A stretch of DNA of 64,000 bases from the NCBI GenBank assembly GCA_963790875.1, contig CAWBQT010000003.1, positions 1,772,181-1,836,180 of the forward strand, given 5' to 3'. Shown here piece after piece: positions 26,307 to 35,458 of the stretch (the first letter of the stretch is position 1; every line of letters begins with the position of its first letter). The notes beneath the pieces were generated by a model. That model made no database searches, was not told the DNA's origin, and worked only from the letters and a program-made list of their open reading frames with translations. The translations under genes and the position numbers were made by a program. This DNA is from AP-15 sp963790875 (GTDB taxonomy: Bacteria; Pseudomonadota; Alphaproteobacteria; ATCC43930; CGMCC-115725).

Positions 26307-27841
26307 TTGTCGGCGCCGGGCAAACCCCGAGGCGAACCGATCGCTTGTGTTTGAGGCAGAGCGGTTTGCAGAAACTTCCCGGCATCGGGCCCGGCAGGCG
26401 GCTTGTTGAGGTACACGTAGGGGACAACGGACGCACCGATGAACAAGGTCTCTTGGTCCGGGTCGTATCCTTCGAGATCGATCCGGACCGGCAGCCGCTG
26501 GACCACTTTGACGAAGTTCCCGGTCGCATTCTCCGGCGGCAACAACGCCAACGTCGATCCGGTCCCCATCGTAAAGCCGGAGACGCGACCCTTGAAGACG
26601 TGCCGGCTGCCGTACATGTCGACATAGAGATCAACGGGCTGGCCGATACGGATGTCGTCCAGTTGAGTCTCCTTGAAATTCGCATCGACCCAGATCTCGC
26701 GCAGCGAGCGGATTGCCATCAAATTCTGCCCGATTTGAACGTAATCGCCCGGATTGACGTTGCGGCGGGTGACGACGCCGTCGATCTTCGCGACGATGTC
26801 GCAATAACGCAGACTCAGTTCGGCCTGAGTGAGCTCGCGTTTGGCGGATTCGAGCTTGGCCTCGGCCTGTTTGACGGCCGGAGCCTCGGCCTCAAGCCGA
26901 GCAAATGTGCGGTCTATGTCGCCCTGTTTTTCGAATTGCTCGAGCATCTGCTGCGGGCTCTGGTCAAAGGAATGAATGACACCAAGCTGCGCCGCACTCT
27001 CAATCAGGTCCGCCTGCGCCACGAGGACGGAGGAAAAAGTCTGATCGAGATCCGGCGGGACCTGGTCAAGACCGTTGCCGCCATCGGGTTGCGCTGGCAG
27101 TCCCAGAGAGGCCCGAACCTGGTAAACTTCGGCCAGCAATTCGGTGACTTGTGCGGCGGCGGTAGATAAGGCTCTTTGCGCCCGATCGAACTCCTGACGG
27201 CTCTCGGCCGGAGTCCCCAGCAAGCGCTGCGCCCGATAGAAGTCGGCTTGTGCGAGCGTCAAGTCGGCCTTGCTCTTGGCGAGAGCGGCTACCCGAGCAT
27301 GCAGAAGCGCGATTTTGTTGTCGACATCCTGTAAGGCGTTCTGCAATCCCCAGCGCCGGGCCCGCGCTCGTGCTTCGATATCCCGCACCGTGGCTTTGGC
27401 CGCGCGCAGGTTCGCGGCTGCGGTATCGACGGCCGCTCGTTTCACAGCAACCGCGTCCTGAAACGGCTCCTTGTCGAGTTCGGCGAGAAGCTCGCCTTTG
27501 CGCACACGGTTATTGTCGTCCACCAGCACCCGGGAGATCTGGCCGGCGACCCGCGGCGCGACGAACGTCACATGACCGTTGACGTAGGCGTCGTCCGTCG
27601 AAACGGTGTTGAGGGATGAGAGGATCCAGGGGATGCCGAATATGCAGACGGCCGCCAGAACTAGGACGCCGAGCGCGCCTATCAGCACCCGTCGTCGCCG
27701 CGACAGCCGATGATCCGGCGGTGGGATAGGCGATGCTTTGACGCCGTGCTCGACCGGATCGCCTACGCCTGTCGAGCGGGCATCGATCTGACCCGATTCG
27801 TCCCCGTTCGCACCCTGATTCTCGGTCATCTCAACGGGCAT
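26303..27841 (-). CDS. HlyD-family membrane fusion protein (EmrA-like)
   Basis: 512 residues from the ATG at 27841 (MPVEMTENQG; the ATG at 27829 is also possible). One inner-membrane helix (about residues 50-70) is followed by STDDAYVNGHVTFVAPRVAG, the lipoyl/barrel-sandwich start typical of EmrA, a long coiled-coil hairpin (about 135-345) longer than usual, and the C-terminal REIWVDANFKETQLDDIRIG motif. It links the EmrB-like permease to an outer-membrane channel. No TolC-type gene is in the window. Confidence 0.9.
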   Translation of the reverse strand: MPVEMTENQGANGDESGQIDARSTGVGDPVEHGVKASPIPPPDHRLSRRRRVLIGALGVLVLAAVCIFGIPWILSSLNTVSTDDAYVNGHVTFVAPRVAGQISRVLVDDNNRVRKGELLAELDKEPFQDAVAVKRAAVDTAAANLRAAKATVRDIEARARARRWGLQNALQDVDNKIALLHARVAALAKSKADLTLAQADFYRAQRLLGTPAESRQEFDRAQRALSTAAAQVTELLAEVYQVRASLGLPAQPDGGNGLDQVPPDLDQTFSSVLVAQADLIESAAQLGVIHSFDQSPQQMLEQFEKQGDIDRTFARLEAEAPAVKQAEAKLESAKRELTQAELSLRYCDIVAKIDGVVTRRNVNPGDYVQIGQNLMAIRSLREIWVDANFKETQLDDIRIGQPVDLYVDMYGSRHVFKGRVSGFTMGTGSTLALLPPENATGNFVKVVQRLPVRIDLEGYDPDQETLFIGASVVPYVYLNKPPAGPDAGKFLQTALPQTQAIGSPRGLPGADK

Positions 27842-28170
27842 GGCACCAGCAAGGTAATTAAGCCGATATTCCCCCGATCCCGGGGAGGTGGTTGGGGCGA
27901 TGTCCACCTCACACTGCACTCTCGACGCCAATTCCTTCCCCAACGGTCTGCCGATGGGTGTCGAAAGCTTTGTCGGCGCTGCGCGGCGGCGCATTGCCGG
28001 CACGACTTCGGCCGAATTGCTTAAGCTCAGGCTCGGCGTTTCTTCAGTATCGGCGAAGTCGCGATCTCAACCCTTCAGCCTCTCGGTGCGCACCCGCATT
28101 TTGAGCTGATGTGCGGGCGCGCTCAGAGGATGTGAAAGATTAGCAAAATGGCTGGATGGGCGCACTGCGT

Positions 28171-28243
28171 CTCCTGAGGCAGCCGCCGCCTGGCGGCGGC
28201 GTCTCGAAAGGGCGAGACAGCCGCTTCGCGGCTTCCTCAGGAT
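28171..28243. repeat. Cloverleaf-forming palindromic extragenic element
   Basis: An outer stem, cctgagg (28173-28179) with cctcagg (28235-28241), encloses three adjacent perfect hairpins: gccgccgcc/ggcggcggc (28182-28200), gtctcg/cgagac (28201-28218) and agccgc/gcggct (28219-28233). This four-way fold and the cctcaggatgaggag edge resemble palindromic intergenic repeats common in Bradyrhizobium and relatives. It lies in the 560-bp gap between emrA-like and NHL-repeat genes. The rest of that gap holds no recognisable gene. Confidence 0.8.
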
Positions 28244-28403
28244 GAGGAGAGTTCTTAATTATATCAATAGGTACCTCATGCTGGAGAGCGCCGTCAGGCG
28301 CATCTCGAAGCACGCACGATCGTGGTCCAGCAGGATGCCTGTGCCGAAGGCCAATTCTTTCACAGTCTCTCAGTCGAGCATCGAGCCAATACCTTCCTAC
28401 GGG

Positions 28404-29357
28404 TCACACGACCTTTTCGAATTTCTGCAGTGAGCGGAGGTTCGCCGGGTGCGGCTGCCCCGGAAAGATCTGTGGCCAGGCGGTCCAGGAAACCTCGCCG
28501 ACATAGATGTCGCCGCGTGAATCGACGGCAAGCCCGTGCGGTGCGAGGAACCGGCCGAGCTCGGTGCCGGCCGGTGTATCGCCGAAGCGGCCGATCAACT
28601 TGCCTTCGTGGTCGACGATGCTGACGCGCGGGCCGAGGTTGGGGATGTCGCGGCTGACCGCGGCGGCCGGGCCGACTTCGCCGATATAGCAGATCGGCCG
28701 GTGCCCATGGGGCATGTACATGCCGCACGGCCGGTGCAGGTTGTTCCACTGCGTTTCGTAGCGGCCGTCGCGGTCGAACACCTGGACGCGGTGGTTCTCG
28801 CGGTCGGCGACATAGACCCAGCCGTCGGCGTCGGTGCAGATGTTGTGCACGATGTTGAACTCGCCGGGGCCGGTTCCGGGTTCGCCCCAGGACAACAACA
28901 GCTTGCCGTCCGGCGAATATTTGTGCACCCGGGCATTGCCGTAGCCGTCCGAGACATAAATGTCGCCGTTCGGCGACAAGGCCGTGTGGGTGCAGCGGTG
29001 GAACGGCTCGCCGCTCATATAGGGTGCCGGCGTGCCGGGAACGCCGAGTTCGAGCAGCACCCGGCCGTCGAGCGTGACCCTCCGCACGAAATGGCCGGCG
29101 TCGTCGGTCAGGAACATCGTGTCGTCCGGCGCCATATGGACGCCGTGCGCCCGGGGATATTCGCCTTCGCCCCAGGAGTGCCGGAAATTGCCGACGCGGT
29201 CGAACACGATCATCGGGTGCTCGCCGCGGTTGAAGACGTAGACATTGTCGTTGCGGTCGACGCCGACGCCGCCAACCTCCTTGAACGACCAGCCTTCAGG
29301 CAGTTTTGCCCAATCGGCGTTGACGCGATATTGGAACTGGCCGCTGCCGACGATCAT
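28404..29357 (-). CDS. NHL-repeat beta-propeller protein (peptidyl-amidating-lyase-like)
   Basis: 317 residues made of NHL repeats with the pattern GDIYVSDGYGNARVHKYSPDG, GWVYVADRENHRVQVFDRDG and GLAVDSRGDIYVGEV, forming a beta-propeller. Soil bacterial relatives are annotated as peptidyl-alpha-hydroxyglycine alpha-amidating lyase-like or SMP-30-like, but no catalytic role can be assigned. There is no signal peptide, so it is probably cytoplasmic. It is divergent from the amidohydrolase at 29499, with 141 bases between for two promoters. Confidence 0.85.
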   Translation of the reverse strand: MIVGSGQFQYRVNADWAKLPEGWSFKEVGGVGVDRNDNVYVFNRGEHPMIVFDRVGNFRHSWGEGEYPRAHGVHMAPDDTMFLTDDAGHFVRRVTLDGRVLLELGVPGTPAPYMSGEPFHRCTHTALSPNGDIYVSDGYGNARVHKYSPDGKLLLSWGEPGTGPGEFNIVHNICTDADGWVYVADRENHRVQVFDRDGRYETQWNNLHRPCGMYMPHGHRPICYIGEVGPAAAVSRDIPNLGPRVSIVDHEGKLIGRFGDTPAGTELGRFLAPHGLAVDSRGDIYVGEVSWTAWPQIFPGQPHPANLRSLQKFEKVV

Positions 29358-29498
29358 CGCGCTTTCCTCCCGATAGGCTGGCGCATCCGGGCAGGAAGGA
29401 TCACGGGTCCTCGCGGCAAAGGCAATCGGGTTCGCCGGATTGTCGAGCCGCGGCCTTGCCGATAGGCTGCACGCAAATCAGGGAAAGGAGGAACGACG

Positions 29499-30518
29499 AT
29501 GCCGTACGGTGGCAACGACTGGCTGGCTCTGACCCGGGAAGCGACCCTGGAGCCCGACATACCGATCTGCGATCCGCATCATCACTTCTGGGATTTTCGC
29601 CTCGAGCGTATCCCCTATCAGCGGTATCTTCTGCACGAGCTCGCTGCCGATGTGGATTGCGGCCATAACCTGCGTTCGACCGTGTTCATCGAGGCGCGGT
29701 CGATGTACCGGCCCGATGGACCGGTTGAGCTGCGCCCGGTCGGCGAGGTCGAATTCGTGCAGGGCCTCGCCGCTGCCGCCGCCACCGGGCTCTATGGGCC
29801 GTGCCGCGCCGCCGCCGGCATCGTCGGCCATGCCGACCTGAAACTCGGCGACCGCGTCGAGCCGGTGTTGCAGGCGCTGCAGGCCGCCAGCCCCAACCGG
29901 TTCCGCGGCATCCGGCATACGGTGACCTGGGACCGGCATCCGGAAATCGGCAACCGGGAAAAGGAGGGGGTGCTTGCCACGCCGGAATATCGGGCCGGCG
30001 CTCGCGTGCTGGCGCGCATGGGCCTGTCGTTGGACACCGGGGTCTGCTTTCCGCAACTGCCGGAACTCGCGGATTTCGCCAAGGCCGTTCCCGAGTTGAC
30101 GATCGTCCTCAACCATCTCGGTGGCTTGCAGCGGGTCGGTCCCTACGGCAACCGCGCAGACGAGGTGATGGCAACCTGGCGGCGCGGGCTGGCCGCGGTC
30201 GCCGAGTGCCGCAACGTCAACCTCAAGCTCGGCGGCATCGGCATGCCGCGGCTCGGCTTCGATTGGCATGCGCGCGAGACGCCGATCGGTTCCGAGGAAC
30301 TCGCGGCCGCGATGGCGCCGATCATGAACACCTGCATCGATGCGTTCGGCCCCGAGCGCTGCATGTTCGAAAGCAACTTTCCGGTCGACAAGGTGTCGTT
30401 TTCGCACCACGTCTTCTTCAATGCGTGCAAGCGGTTGTCGCGAAGCTATTCGGCCATGGAGCGCGCGGCGCTGTTCCACGACACGGCGGCTCGCGCCTAC
30501 CGATTGGCCGACGCTTGA
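29499..30518 (+). CDS. Amidohydrolase-2 family TIM-barrel hydrolase/decarboxylase
   Basis: 339 residues with a strong aaaggagg (29484-29491) before the ATG. The metal site motif CDPHHHFWDF lies near residue 27. Later ligands are likely in GIRHTVTWDRHP, LNHLGG and MFESNFPVDK. The fold covers lactonases and decarboxylases acting on ring-cleavage or aromatic acids. Gene context (oxygenases, FAH-like hydrolase) supports a role in aromatic or heterocycle breakdown, substrate unknown. Confidence 0.88.
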   Translation: MPYGGNDWLALTREATLEPDIPICDPHHHFWDFRLERIPYQRYLLHELAADVDCGHNLRSTVFIEARSMYRPDGPVELRPVGEVEFVQGLAAAAATGLYGPCRAAAGIVGHADLKLGDRVEPVLQALQAASPNRFRGIRHTVTWDRHPEIGNREKEGVLATPEYRAGARVLARMGLSLDTGVCFPQLPELADFAKAVPELTIVLNHLGGLQRVGPYGNRADEVMATWRRGLAAVAECRNVNLKLGGIGMPRLGFDWHARETPIGSEELAAAMAPIMNTCIDAFGPERCMFESNFPVDKVSFSHHVFFNACKRLSRSYSAMERAALFHDTAARAYRLADA

Positions 30519-30695
30519 GACGCCGGTCGGGAGCGGGGCGGCCCTACTCCTTCCCGACCCGACGGATTTTGGCGGGCGGTCGATCCGCTTGCGATTGACG
30601 TTACTCCGGGGATGTAGAACATTCGCGGACACGCCCGTCTTCATGCAGCGGCCCAGTGTCGGCCGACTGCGCGTCACATTTGAAGAGGCCCGATC

Positions 30696-31517
30696 ATGCC
30701 GCTTGATGTCGCTGTCCATCCGCAGACCGTCACCTCGACCTTGCATTATCTGCAGCGCGGCAGCGAAAAGCCGGCGCGCTATGTCGGTGACCCGCCGCCC
30801 GGCGCGCCGGTGTGGAACGGAATCGATGATCCGCGCGAAATGCGGATCGAGGATGCGCGCGGCCGCGAGGCCGAGTTCACGCTCGACCGCAACGGCTTTG
30901 CGCTGATCAAGGCGGCGACCGCGGTCGCCGACTTCTATTCACCCGACGAGATCAAGCGCGTCTACTACCCGGAAGTTGAGGGGCTGCTGCGCGAGAGGTT
31001 GGGCGCCAGCCGCGTCTTCGTCTTCGACCATAATGTACGCAACGCCGGGCGGCCCGACGCGAGCCAGCCGGTCCGCCGGGTTCACAACGATCACACCGTG
31101 AATTCGGCGCCGCGCCGGGTGCGCGATCAGCTCGGCGCCGATGCGCCGGATCTCCTGAAGCACCGCTTCGGCATCGTCAATGTGTGGCGCCCGATCCGCG
31201 GACCGGTGCAGGATTCGCCGTTGGCATTGTGCGACGCGCGCAGCTTTACCGACGACGATCTGATCGCCACCGATCTCGTCTATCCGCACGTGCGCGGCGA
31301 AACCTCGTCGGTCGCGTACAACCCGGCGCACCGCTGGTATTATTTTTCGCAGATGCAGCCCGACGAGGTCGTGCTGATCCGGGTGCATGACAGCGCCGAT
31401 GACGGCCGCGCGAGGCTGTCTTTCCACACCTCGTTCGCCAACCCGCTGGCCCTCGGGGCGCCGCCGCGCGAGAGCATCGAGGTGCGGGCGCTGGTCTTCT
31501 TCCCGCCCGGGGCCTGA
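30696..31517 (+). CDS. CmcJ/NvfI-family oxygenase-like protein
   Basis: 273 residues. It matches the CmcJ/AsaB/NvfI family by VFDHNVRNAG, VHNDHTVNSAPRRVRDQLG (candidate metal ligands in VHNDH), RFGIVNVWRPIRGPVQDSPL and RWYYFSQMQPDEVVLIRVHD. Members are probable iron/2-oxoglutarate-dependent oxygenases or hydroxylases, first met in cephamycin and fungal meroterpenoid pathways. The stop is two bases from the convergent LLM oxygenase stop. Confidence 0.85.
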   Translation: MPLDVAVHPQTVTSTLHYLQRGSEKPARYVGDPPPGAPVWNGIDDPREMRIEDARGREAEFTLDRNGFALIKAATAVADFYSPDEIKRVYYPEVEGLLRERLGASRVFVFDHNVRNAGRPDASQPVRRVHNDHTVNSAPRRVRDQLGADAPDLLKHRFGIVNVWRPIRGPVQDSPLALCDARSFTDDDLIATDLVYPHVRGETSSVAYNPAHRWYYFSQMQPDEVVLIRVHDSADDGRARLSFHTSFANPLALGAPPRESIEVRALVFFPPGA

Positions 31518-31519
31518 TC

Positions 31520-32908
31520 CTACTCGGCCACCGGCCGCTGCGCGTCGCCGGCCTGCCGACGGCGCGCAGCGGCCGGGTGCGAGGCCGGCAGCCGGGCGCG
31601 GCCGAACAGCTTCGCGCGCAGCGTGCCGGGCGAGTATCCGCGCTTATAGACGCCGCGCTCCTGGAGGATCGGCACGACGAGATCGATGAAGTCGCGCAGG
31701 CTCTCGGGCGTGACGATGCGGCTGAGGTTGAAGCCGTCGACCCCGGTCTCGTCGACCCAGGCGATCAGTTCGTCGGCCACCTCCTCGGCGGCGCCGACGA
31801 TCGGCGGCATGCGGCTTCCCAGCCCCATCTGTCCGATGATCCGGCGCAAGGTCCACGGCTCGACGCTCGATTTCGTGATCGCCTCGACCGCCGAATTCAT
31901 CGCGTCGGTTTTGACGTAACGGATCGGCTCGTCCATCGCGTAGCGCGACAGGTCGATGCCCATCGAGCTCGAAAAATGCGCGAGCGCCCCGGCGACGCTC
32001 GCATGTGCGTGATATTCTGCATATTTTTCTTCGGCCTCGGCGCGCGTGCGGCCGACCACGACGGCGCGCAGCAGAAAAATCAGCATGTCGCGCGGATTCC
32101 GCCCATGCGCCTCGGCCCGGGTCCGAATGTCGGCGACGATGCCGCGAGTGATCCGCTTGTCCGGCCCGTTGATGAAGATGCATTCGGCATGCGTCGCCGC
32201 GAATTCGCGTCCGCGGGCCGACGACCCGGCCTGGTACAGCACCGGCGTTCGCTGCGGCGACGGTTCGGCCAGATGGATCGCGTCGACCCGATAGTGTCGA
32301 CCGGCATATTGCGCGCGGTGGATCTTGGCCGGGTCGGCATAGACGCGGTTCTGCTTGTCGCGCAGCACGGCTTCGTCTTCCCAGCTTGCCTCCCACAGCC
32401 GATAGACGACTTCCATGTATTCATCCGCCACGTCGTAGCGGTGGTCATGATCGAACTGCGCCGGCAGTCCCATGCCGCGCGCCGCGCTGTCGAGATAGCC
32501 GGTGACGATGTTCCAACCGATCCGGCCGCGTGTTAGGTGGTCGAGCGTCGACAGCCGCCGGGCGAACAGATAGGGCGGCTCATAGGTCAGATTGGCCGTC
32601 ACGCCGAAGCCGATATGCGTCGTCACCGCCGCCATCGCCGGCACCACCAGCAGCGGATCGTTGACCGGGATCTGGACCGCATTGACGATCGACGGCTCCG
32701 GCCCCTGTTCATAGACGTCGTAGACGCCGACAATGTCGGCGAGGAAGATCCCGTCGAACAAGCCGCGTTCCGCGAGCCGCGCCAGATCCTGCCAGTATTC
32801 CAAGGTGTTGTAGTCGCCCGAGCGATCGCGCGGATGGGTCCACATGCCGTGCTGGATGTGACCGACGCAATTCATGTCGAAGGCGTTGAGCCGGATCTCT
32901 TTTGTCAC
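31520..32908 (-). CDS. LLM-class flavin-dependent monooxygenase (NtaA/SnaA/DszA/SoxA type)
   Basis: 462 residues. Family marks: HIQHGMWTHPRDRSGDYNTL, FDGIFLADIVGVYDVYEQGP, GRIGWNIVTGYLDSAARGMG and YADPAKIHRAQYAGRHYRVD. It uses FMNH2 from a separate reductase to oxidise substrates such as aminopolycarboxylates, sulfones or pyrimidines; no reductase gene is adjacent. The C-terminus carries an extra basic tail. It is probably co-transcribed with the Gfo/Idh/MocA gene upstream (35-base gap). Confidence 0.92.
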   Translation of the reverse strand: MTKEIRLNAFDMNCVGHIQHGMWTHPRDRSGDYNTLEYWQDLARLAERGLFDGIFLADIVGVYDVYEQGPEPSIVNAVQIPVNDPLLVVPAMAAVTTHIGFGVTANLTYEPPYLFARRLSTLDHLTRGRIGWNIVTGYLDSAARGMGLPAQFDHDHRYDVADEYMEVVYRLWEASWEDEAVLRDKQNRVYADPAKIHRAQYAGRHYRVDAIHLAEPSPQRTPVLYQAGSSARGREFAATHAECIFINGPDKRITRGIVADIRTRAEAHGRNPRDMLIFLLRAVVVGRTRAEAEEKYAEYHAHASVAGALAHFSSSMGIDLSRYAMDEPIRYVKTDAMNSAVEAITKSSVEPWTLRRIIGQMGLGSRMPPIVGAAEEVADELIAWVDETGVDGFNLSRIVTPESLRDFIDLVVPILQERGVYKRGYSPGTLRAKLFGRARLPASHPAAARRRQAGDAQRPVAE

Positions 32909-32943
32909 GTCGTCGCTTTCCTTGCCTCGGCCCGCTCGGGACC

Positions 32944-34047
32944 TTACACCACCTGCTTTGCACCGCTGTCCGAGGCGCGCTGGATCGCGTCGAGCAGGCG
33001 ATGGCGGGTGACGGCGGCGCCAAAGCTGGGGCTCGCCGGGCCGCCGTCGCGGATGCTTTCACCGAGCCGGCGATAGAGCTGAGCGACATTGTAGCGCAAG
33101 TCGCCGGGCACCCCCTCGGGCACCCAGCGGTAGTTCGGCGGGATCGGCAGGCGGGCGAGCTCGGCGTCGCCGCCGCGCGCCCCGTTCACGATCAGCTCCT
33201 GGCGCTGCATCGAGGCCCGCGAGGTGGCGCTAAGCTGCAAATCGCCGGCGTCGCCGTGGATCTCGAACAGAAACGCCGTGCCGCTCGCCATGCCGCCGCG
33301 CACCTGGAACGAGACGACGGCGCCGTCTCCGACGATGCCGTTGACGACGAGCTGATCCGGTGCGGTCTTCGCCACGATCTCGCCGGTATCGGCGAGCGCG
33401 ATCCGGTCGCGCTGGCTGACGACAAAGGCGGAGAGTTCGCGGAATTCGCCGAGGCAATGACACAGCGTATCGATCGTATGGCCGCCCGTGATCGTCAAGA
33501 GATTGGCGCCGTTGCGCCGATCGGCCTGGTAGGCGCGCTCGATCGCGGCACCCCAGCCCGGTCCGCAGGCGATCATCGTCGCCGTCAGCACGCGGCCGAC
33601 ATAGCCGTCGGCAACGAGATCCTTCGCGTAATTGATCGCCGGCGACATCTGGCCCTGCAGCCCGACGGCATGGCGGACGCCCTTGCGCGCGGCCGCCTCG
33701 AGCAGCTCTACGGCCTCGCCGGTGTCGCGGCCGAGCGGCCATTCACAATAGACATGCTTGCCGGCGTCGACCGCGGCCATGACCGCAGGGTGGTGGTCCG
33801 GCACCTTGACGCTGACCGTGACGAGGTCGACTTCGGGATGCCGGGCGAGCGAAGCGGCGTCGGCGAAGGCGAGCGGAATGCCGTAATGCCGCGCCGCCGC
33901 GTCGGCCGATTCCTGGCGGGTCGTGCAAAGGGCGCTGATCCCGAACTCGGGCAACGCCTGCAAAGCCGGGATGTGGGCTATCGAGGCAAACCCGCGGCTC
34001 GGACTGACCCCGACGATCCCGACCCGGATCTTGTTGCTCACCGCCAT
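32944..34047 (-). CDS. Gfo/Idh/MocA-family NAD(P)-dependent dehydrogenase
   Basis: 367 residues. An N-terminal Rossmann fold with GIVGVSPSRGFASIAHIPAL is followed by VYCEWPLGRDTGEAVELLEA (the EKP-like catalytic motif reads EWP, lacking the usual Lys) and the C-terminal beta-sheet domain with GGHTIDTLCHCLGEF. It oxidises or reduces sugar-like or cyclic alcohol substrates. The missing Lys of EKP may alter catalysis; similar E-W-P variants exist. It is first in an apparent two-gene operon with the LLM monooxygenase. Confidence 0.9.
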   Translation of the reverse strand: MAVSNKIRVGIVGVSPSRGFASIAHIPALQALPEFGISALCTTRQESADAAARHYGIPLAFADAASLARHPEVDLVTVSVKVPDHHPAVMAAVDAGKHVYCEWPLGRDTGEAVELLEAAARKGVRHAVGLQGQMSPAINYAKDLVADGYVGRVLTATMIACGPGWGAAIERAYQADRRNGANLLTITGGHTIDTLCHCLGEFRELSAFVVSQRDRIALADTGEIVAKTAPDQLVVNGIVGDGAVVSFQVRGGMASGTAFLFEIHGDAGDLQLSATSRASMQRQELIVNGARGGDAELARLPIPPNYRWVPEGVPGDLRYNVAQLYRRLGESIRDGGPASPSFGAAVTRHRLLDAIQRASDSGAKQVV

Positions 34048-34175
34048 CGATGCCTCTCTCTCTTCCTCTCTGCCGTATTCCGCTCCTTACCCTCCCGCTG
34101 CCGCCGGTCCCTCCCTCTCCCCGCTCGCGACCGCTCGCGGGGAGAGGGCCGGGGTGAGGGGCCGCGGGGGTGCGC

Positions 34176-35196
34176 CTATTTCTGCTTCGCGACGACGCGG
34201 GTTCGCAGCGACCCAATTGCCGGAGATCGCATCTCGACGGCGTCGCCGGGCTTCAGAAAGCGCTCCGGCGCCGAGCTGTTGTCCGGCAGCAATTCGCTCG
34301 AAATCGGCAGCGGTCCCCGCCGCCGTGCCGCCGCTGATTACATCTCCAGCATAAAGCGTGAAGTCGCGTGACAGATATTCGAGATATTCGCCAAAGCCGA
34401 AGACCATGTCGCGTGTGTTGAACCGCTGGCGGCACTCGCCGTTTACCAGGGTCTCCATGTCGATGTTGGTCGGGTCTGCCTCGCCCACGGAGATGCACGG
34501 GCCCATCGAGCACGACGTGTCGAAGTTCTTGGGGAAGTTGAAATTCAGCGGTCCGCCCGGCGCTTCCCGCGGCGCCCGGATGCTCCAATCGGCGAGCATC
34601 GTGACGCCCCAGACAAAGTCCTGCAATTGCGCTTGCCGCAAATCGGCGCCGGTTTTGCCGAGGATGATTGCAATCTCGCCCTCGTAGTCGAGCCGATTGC
34701 AGCGCTCGGGATAGACGAGTTCCCCATCGGGACCGACGATCTCGCGCCCGAGCTTCCAGAATCCCCAGAAACCGGCATTGCGGATTTCTTGGCGGGCATC
34801 GCCCTCGTAGGCTCTGCCGCGCATCTTTGCCGCCATGGCCGCGGCGTGATCAGCGAAGTTGCCGCCGGCACAGGCGATGCGGCCGTTATTGGGGCGCGGT
34901 GCGTAGAGGCGCGTTTCGGCTGCGGCAGACACCAGTCTCTCGCCCTTTACGCCCAGCCTGTCCTGCGCCCGACCGAAAAGGTGATCGAGCGCCGTTTGCG
35001 CCGCGTCGAGTGCGCGCCGGCCGCCATCGATCAGCCGGGCGAGATCCGATGCGACGACGACCTCCGCCATCTCCGACGGCGCGGGCTCGTTTGTCCGCTC
35101 GCGCAGATATTTCGCATAGGCATTCGACAGGTCGACGACGTTGCCGTCGTGCAGAACGCCGGTTCGCTTGCGGGGGCCGAAGACGACGATTTTCAT
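34176..35196 (-). pseudogene. Fumarylacetoacetate hydrolase-family protein, frameshifted near the end
   Basis: From MKIVVFGPRKRTGVLHDGNV the protein has FAH-fold features: CAGGNFADHAAAM, RLDYEGEIAIILGKTGADL with metal-binding Glu residues, LADWSIRAPREAPGGPLNF and DVISGGTAAGT. Near 34265 the frame departs from the family. The adjacent frame supplies ERFLKPGDAVEMRSPAIGSL and a stop at 34176, the expected end. The nominal frame runs on to 34087 with low-complexity sequence. Relatives cleave carbon-carbon bonds of beta-diketo acids in aromatic catabolism. The lesion touches only the last 30 residues, so activity might survive. Confidence 0.8.
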
Positions 35197-35458
35197 GGGA
35201 AGCCTGCCTCAGGGTGGTCGCACACTCTACCATTTTAACCACCTCAAGGAGATCCCGCGTTTGCCGGCAGCGCCGGCTTTTGTACGCGGGTGGTGCGAGC
35301 TCAATGCGATAGCCGTTGTCGACTGACGTTTCGTGGGGGGCTGGACGCCCGCCTCTTCGGGCGAGCCCTTTGCATCGGGATAACCTCAACCGGCGCTCGC
35401 TACCGGTCACGACCGCGGTTAGGCTGTCCTGTCGACAACGAGTGCGGGCGGCTCGACC

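Noticed and set aside
32902..34371. 489-codon plus-strand frame opposite the Gfo/Idh/MocA gene
   Set aside because: Antisense shadow without any recognisable domain.
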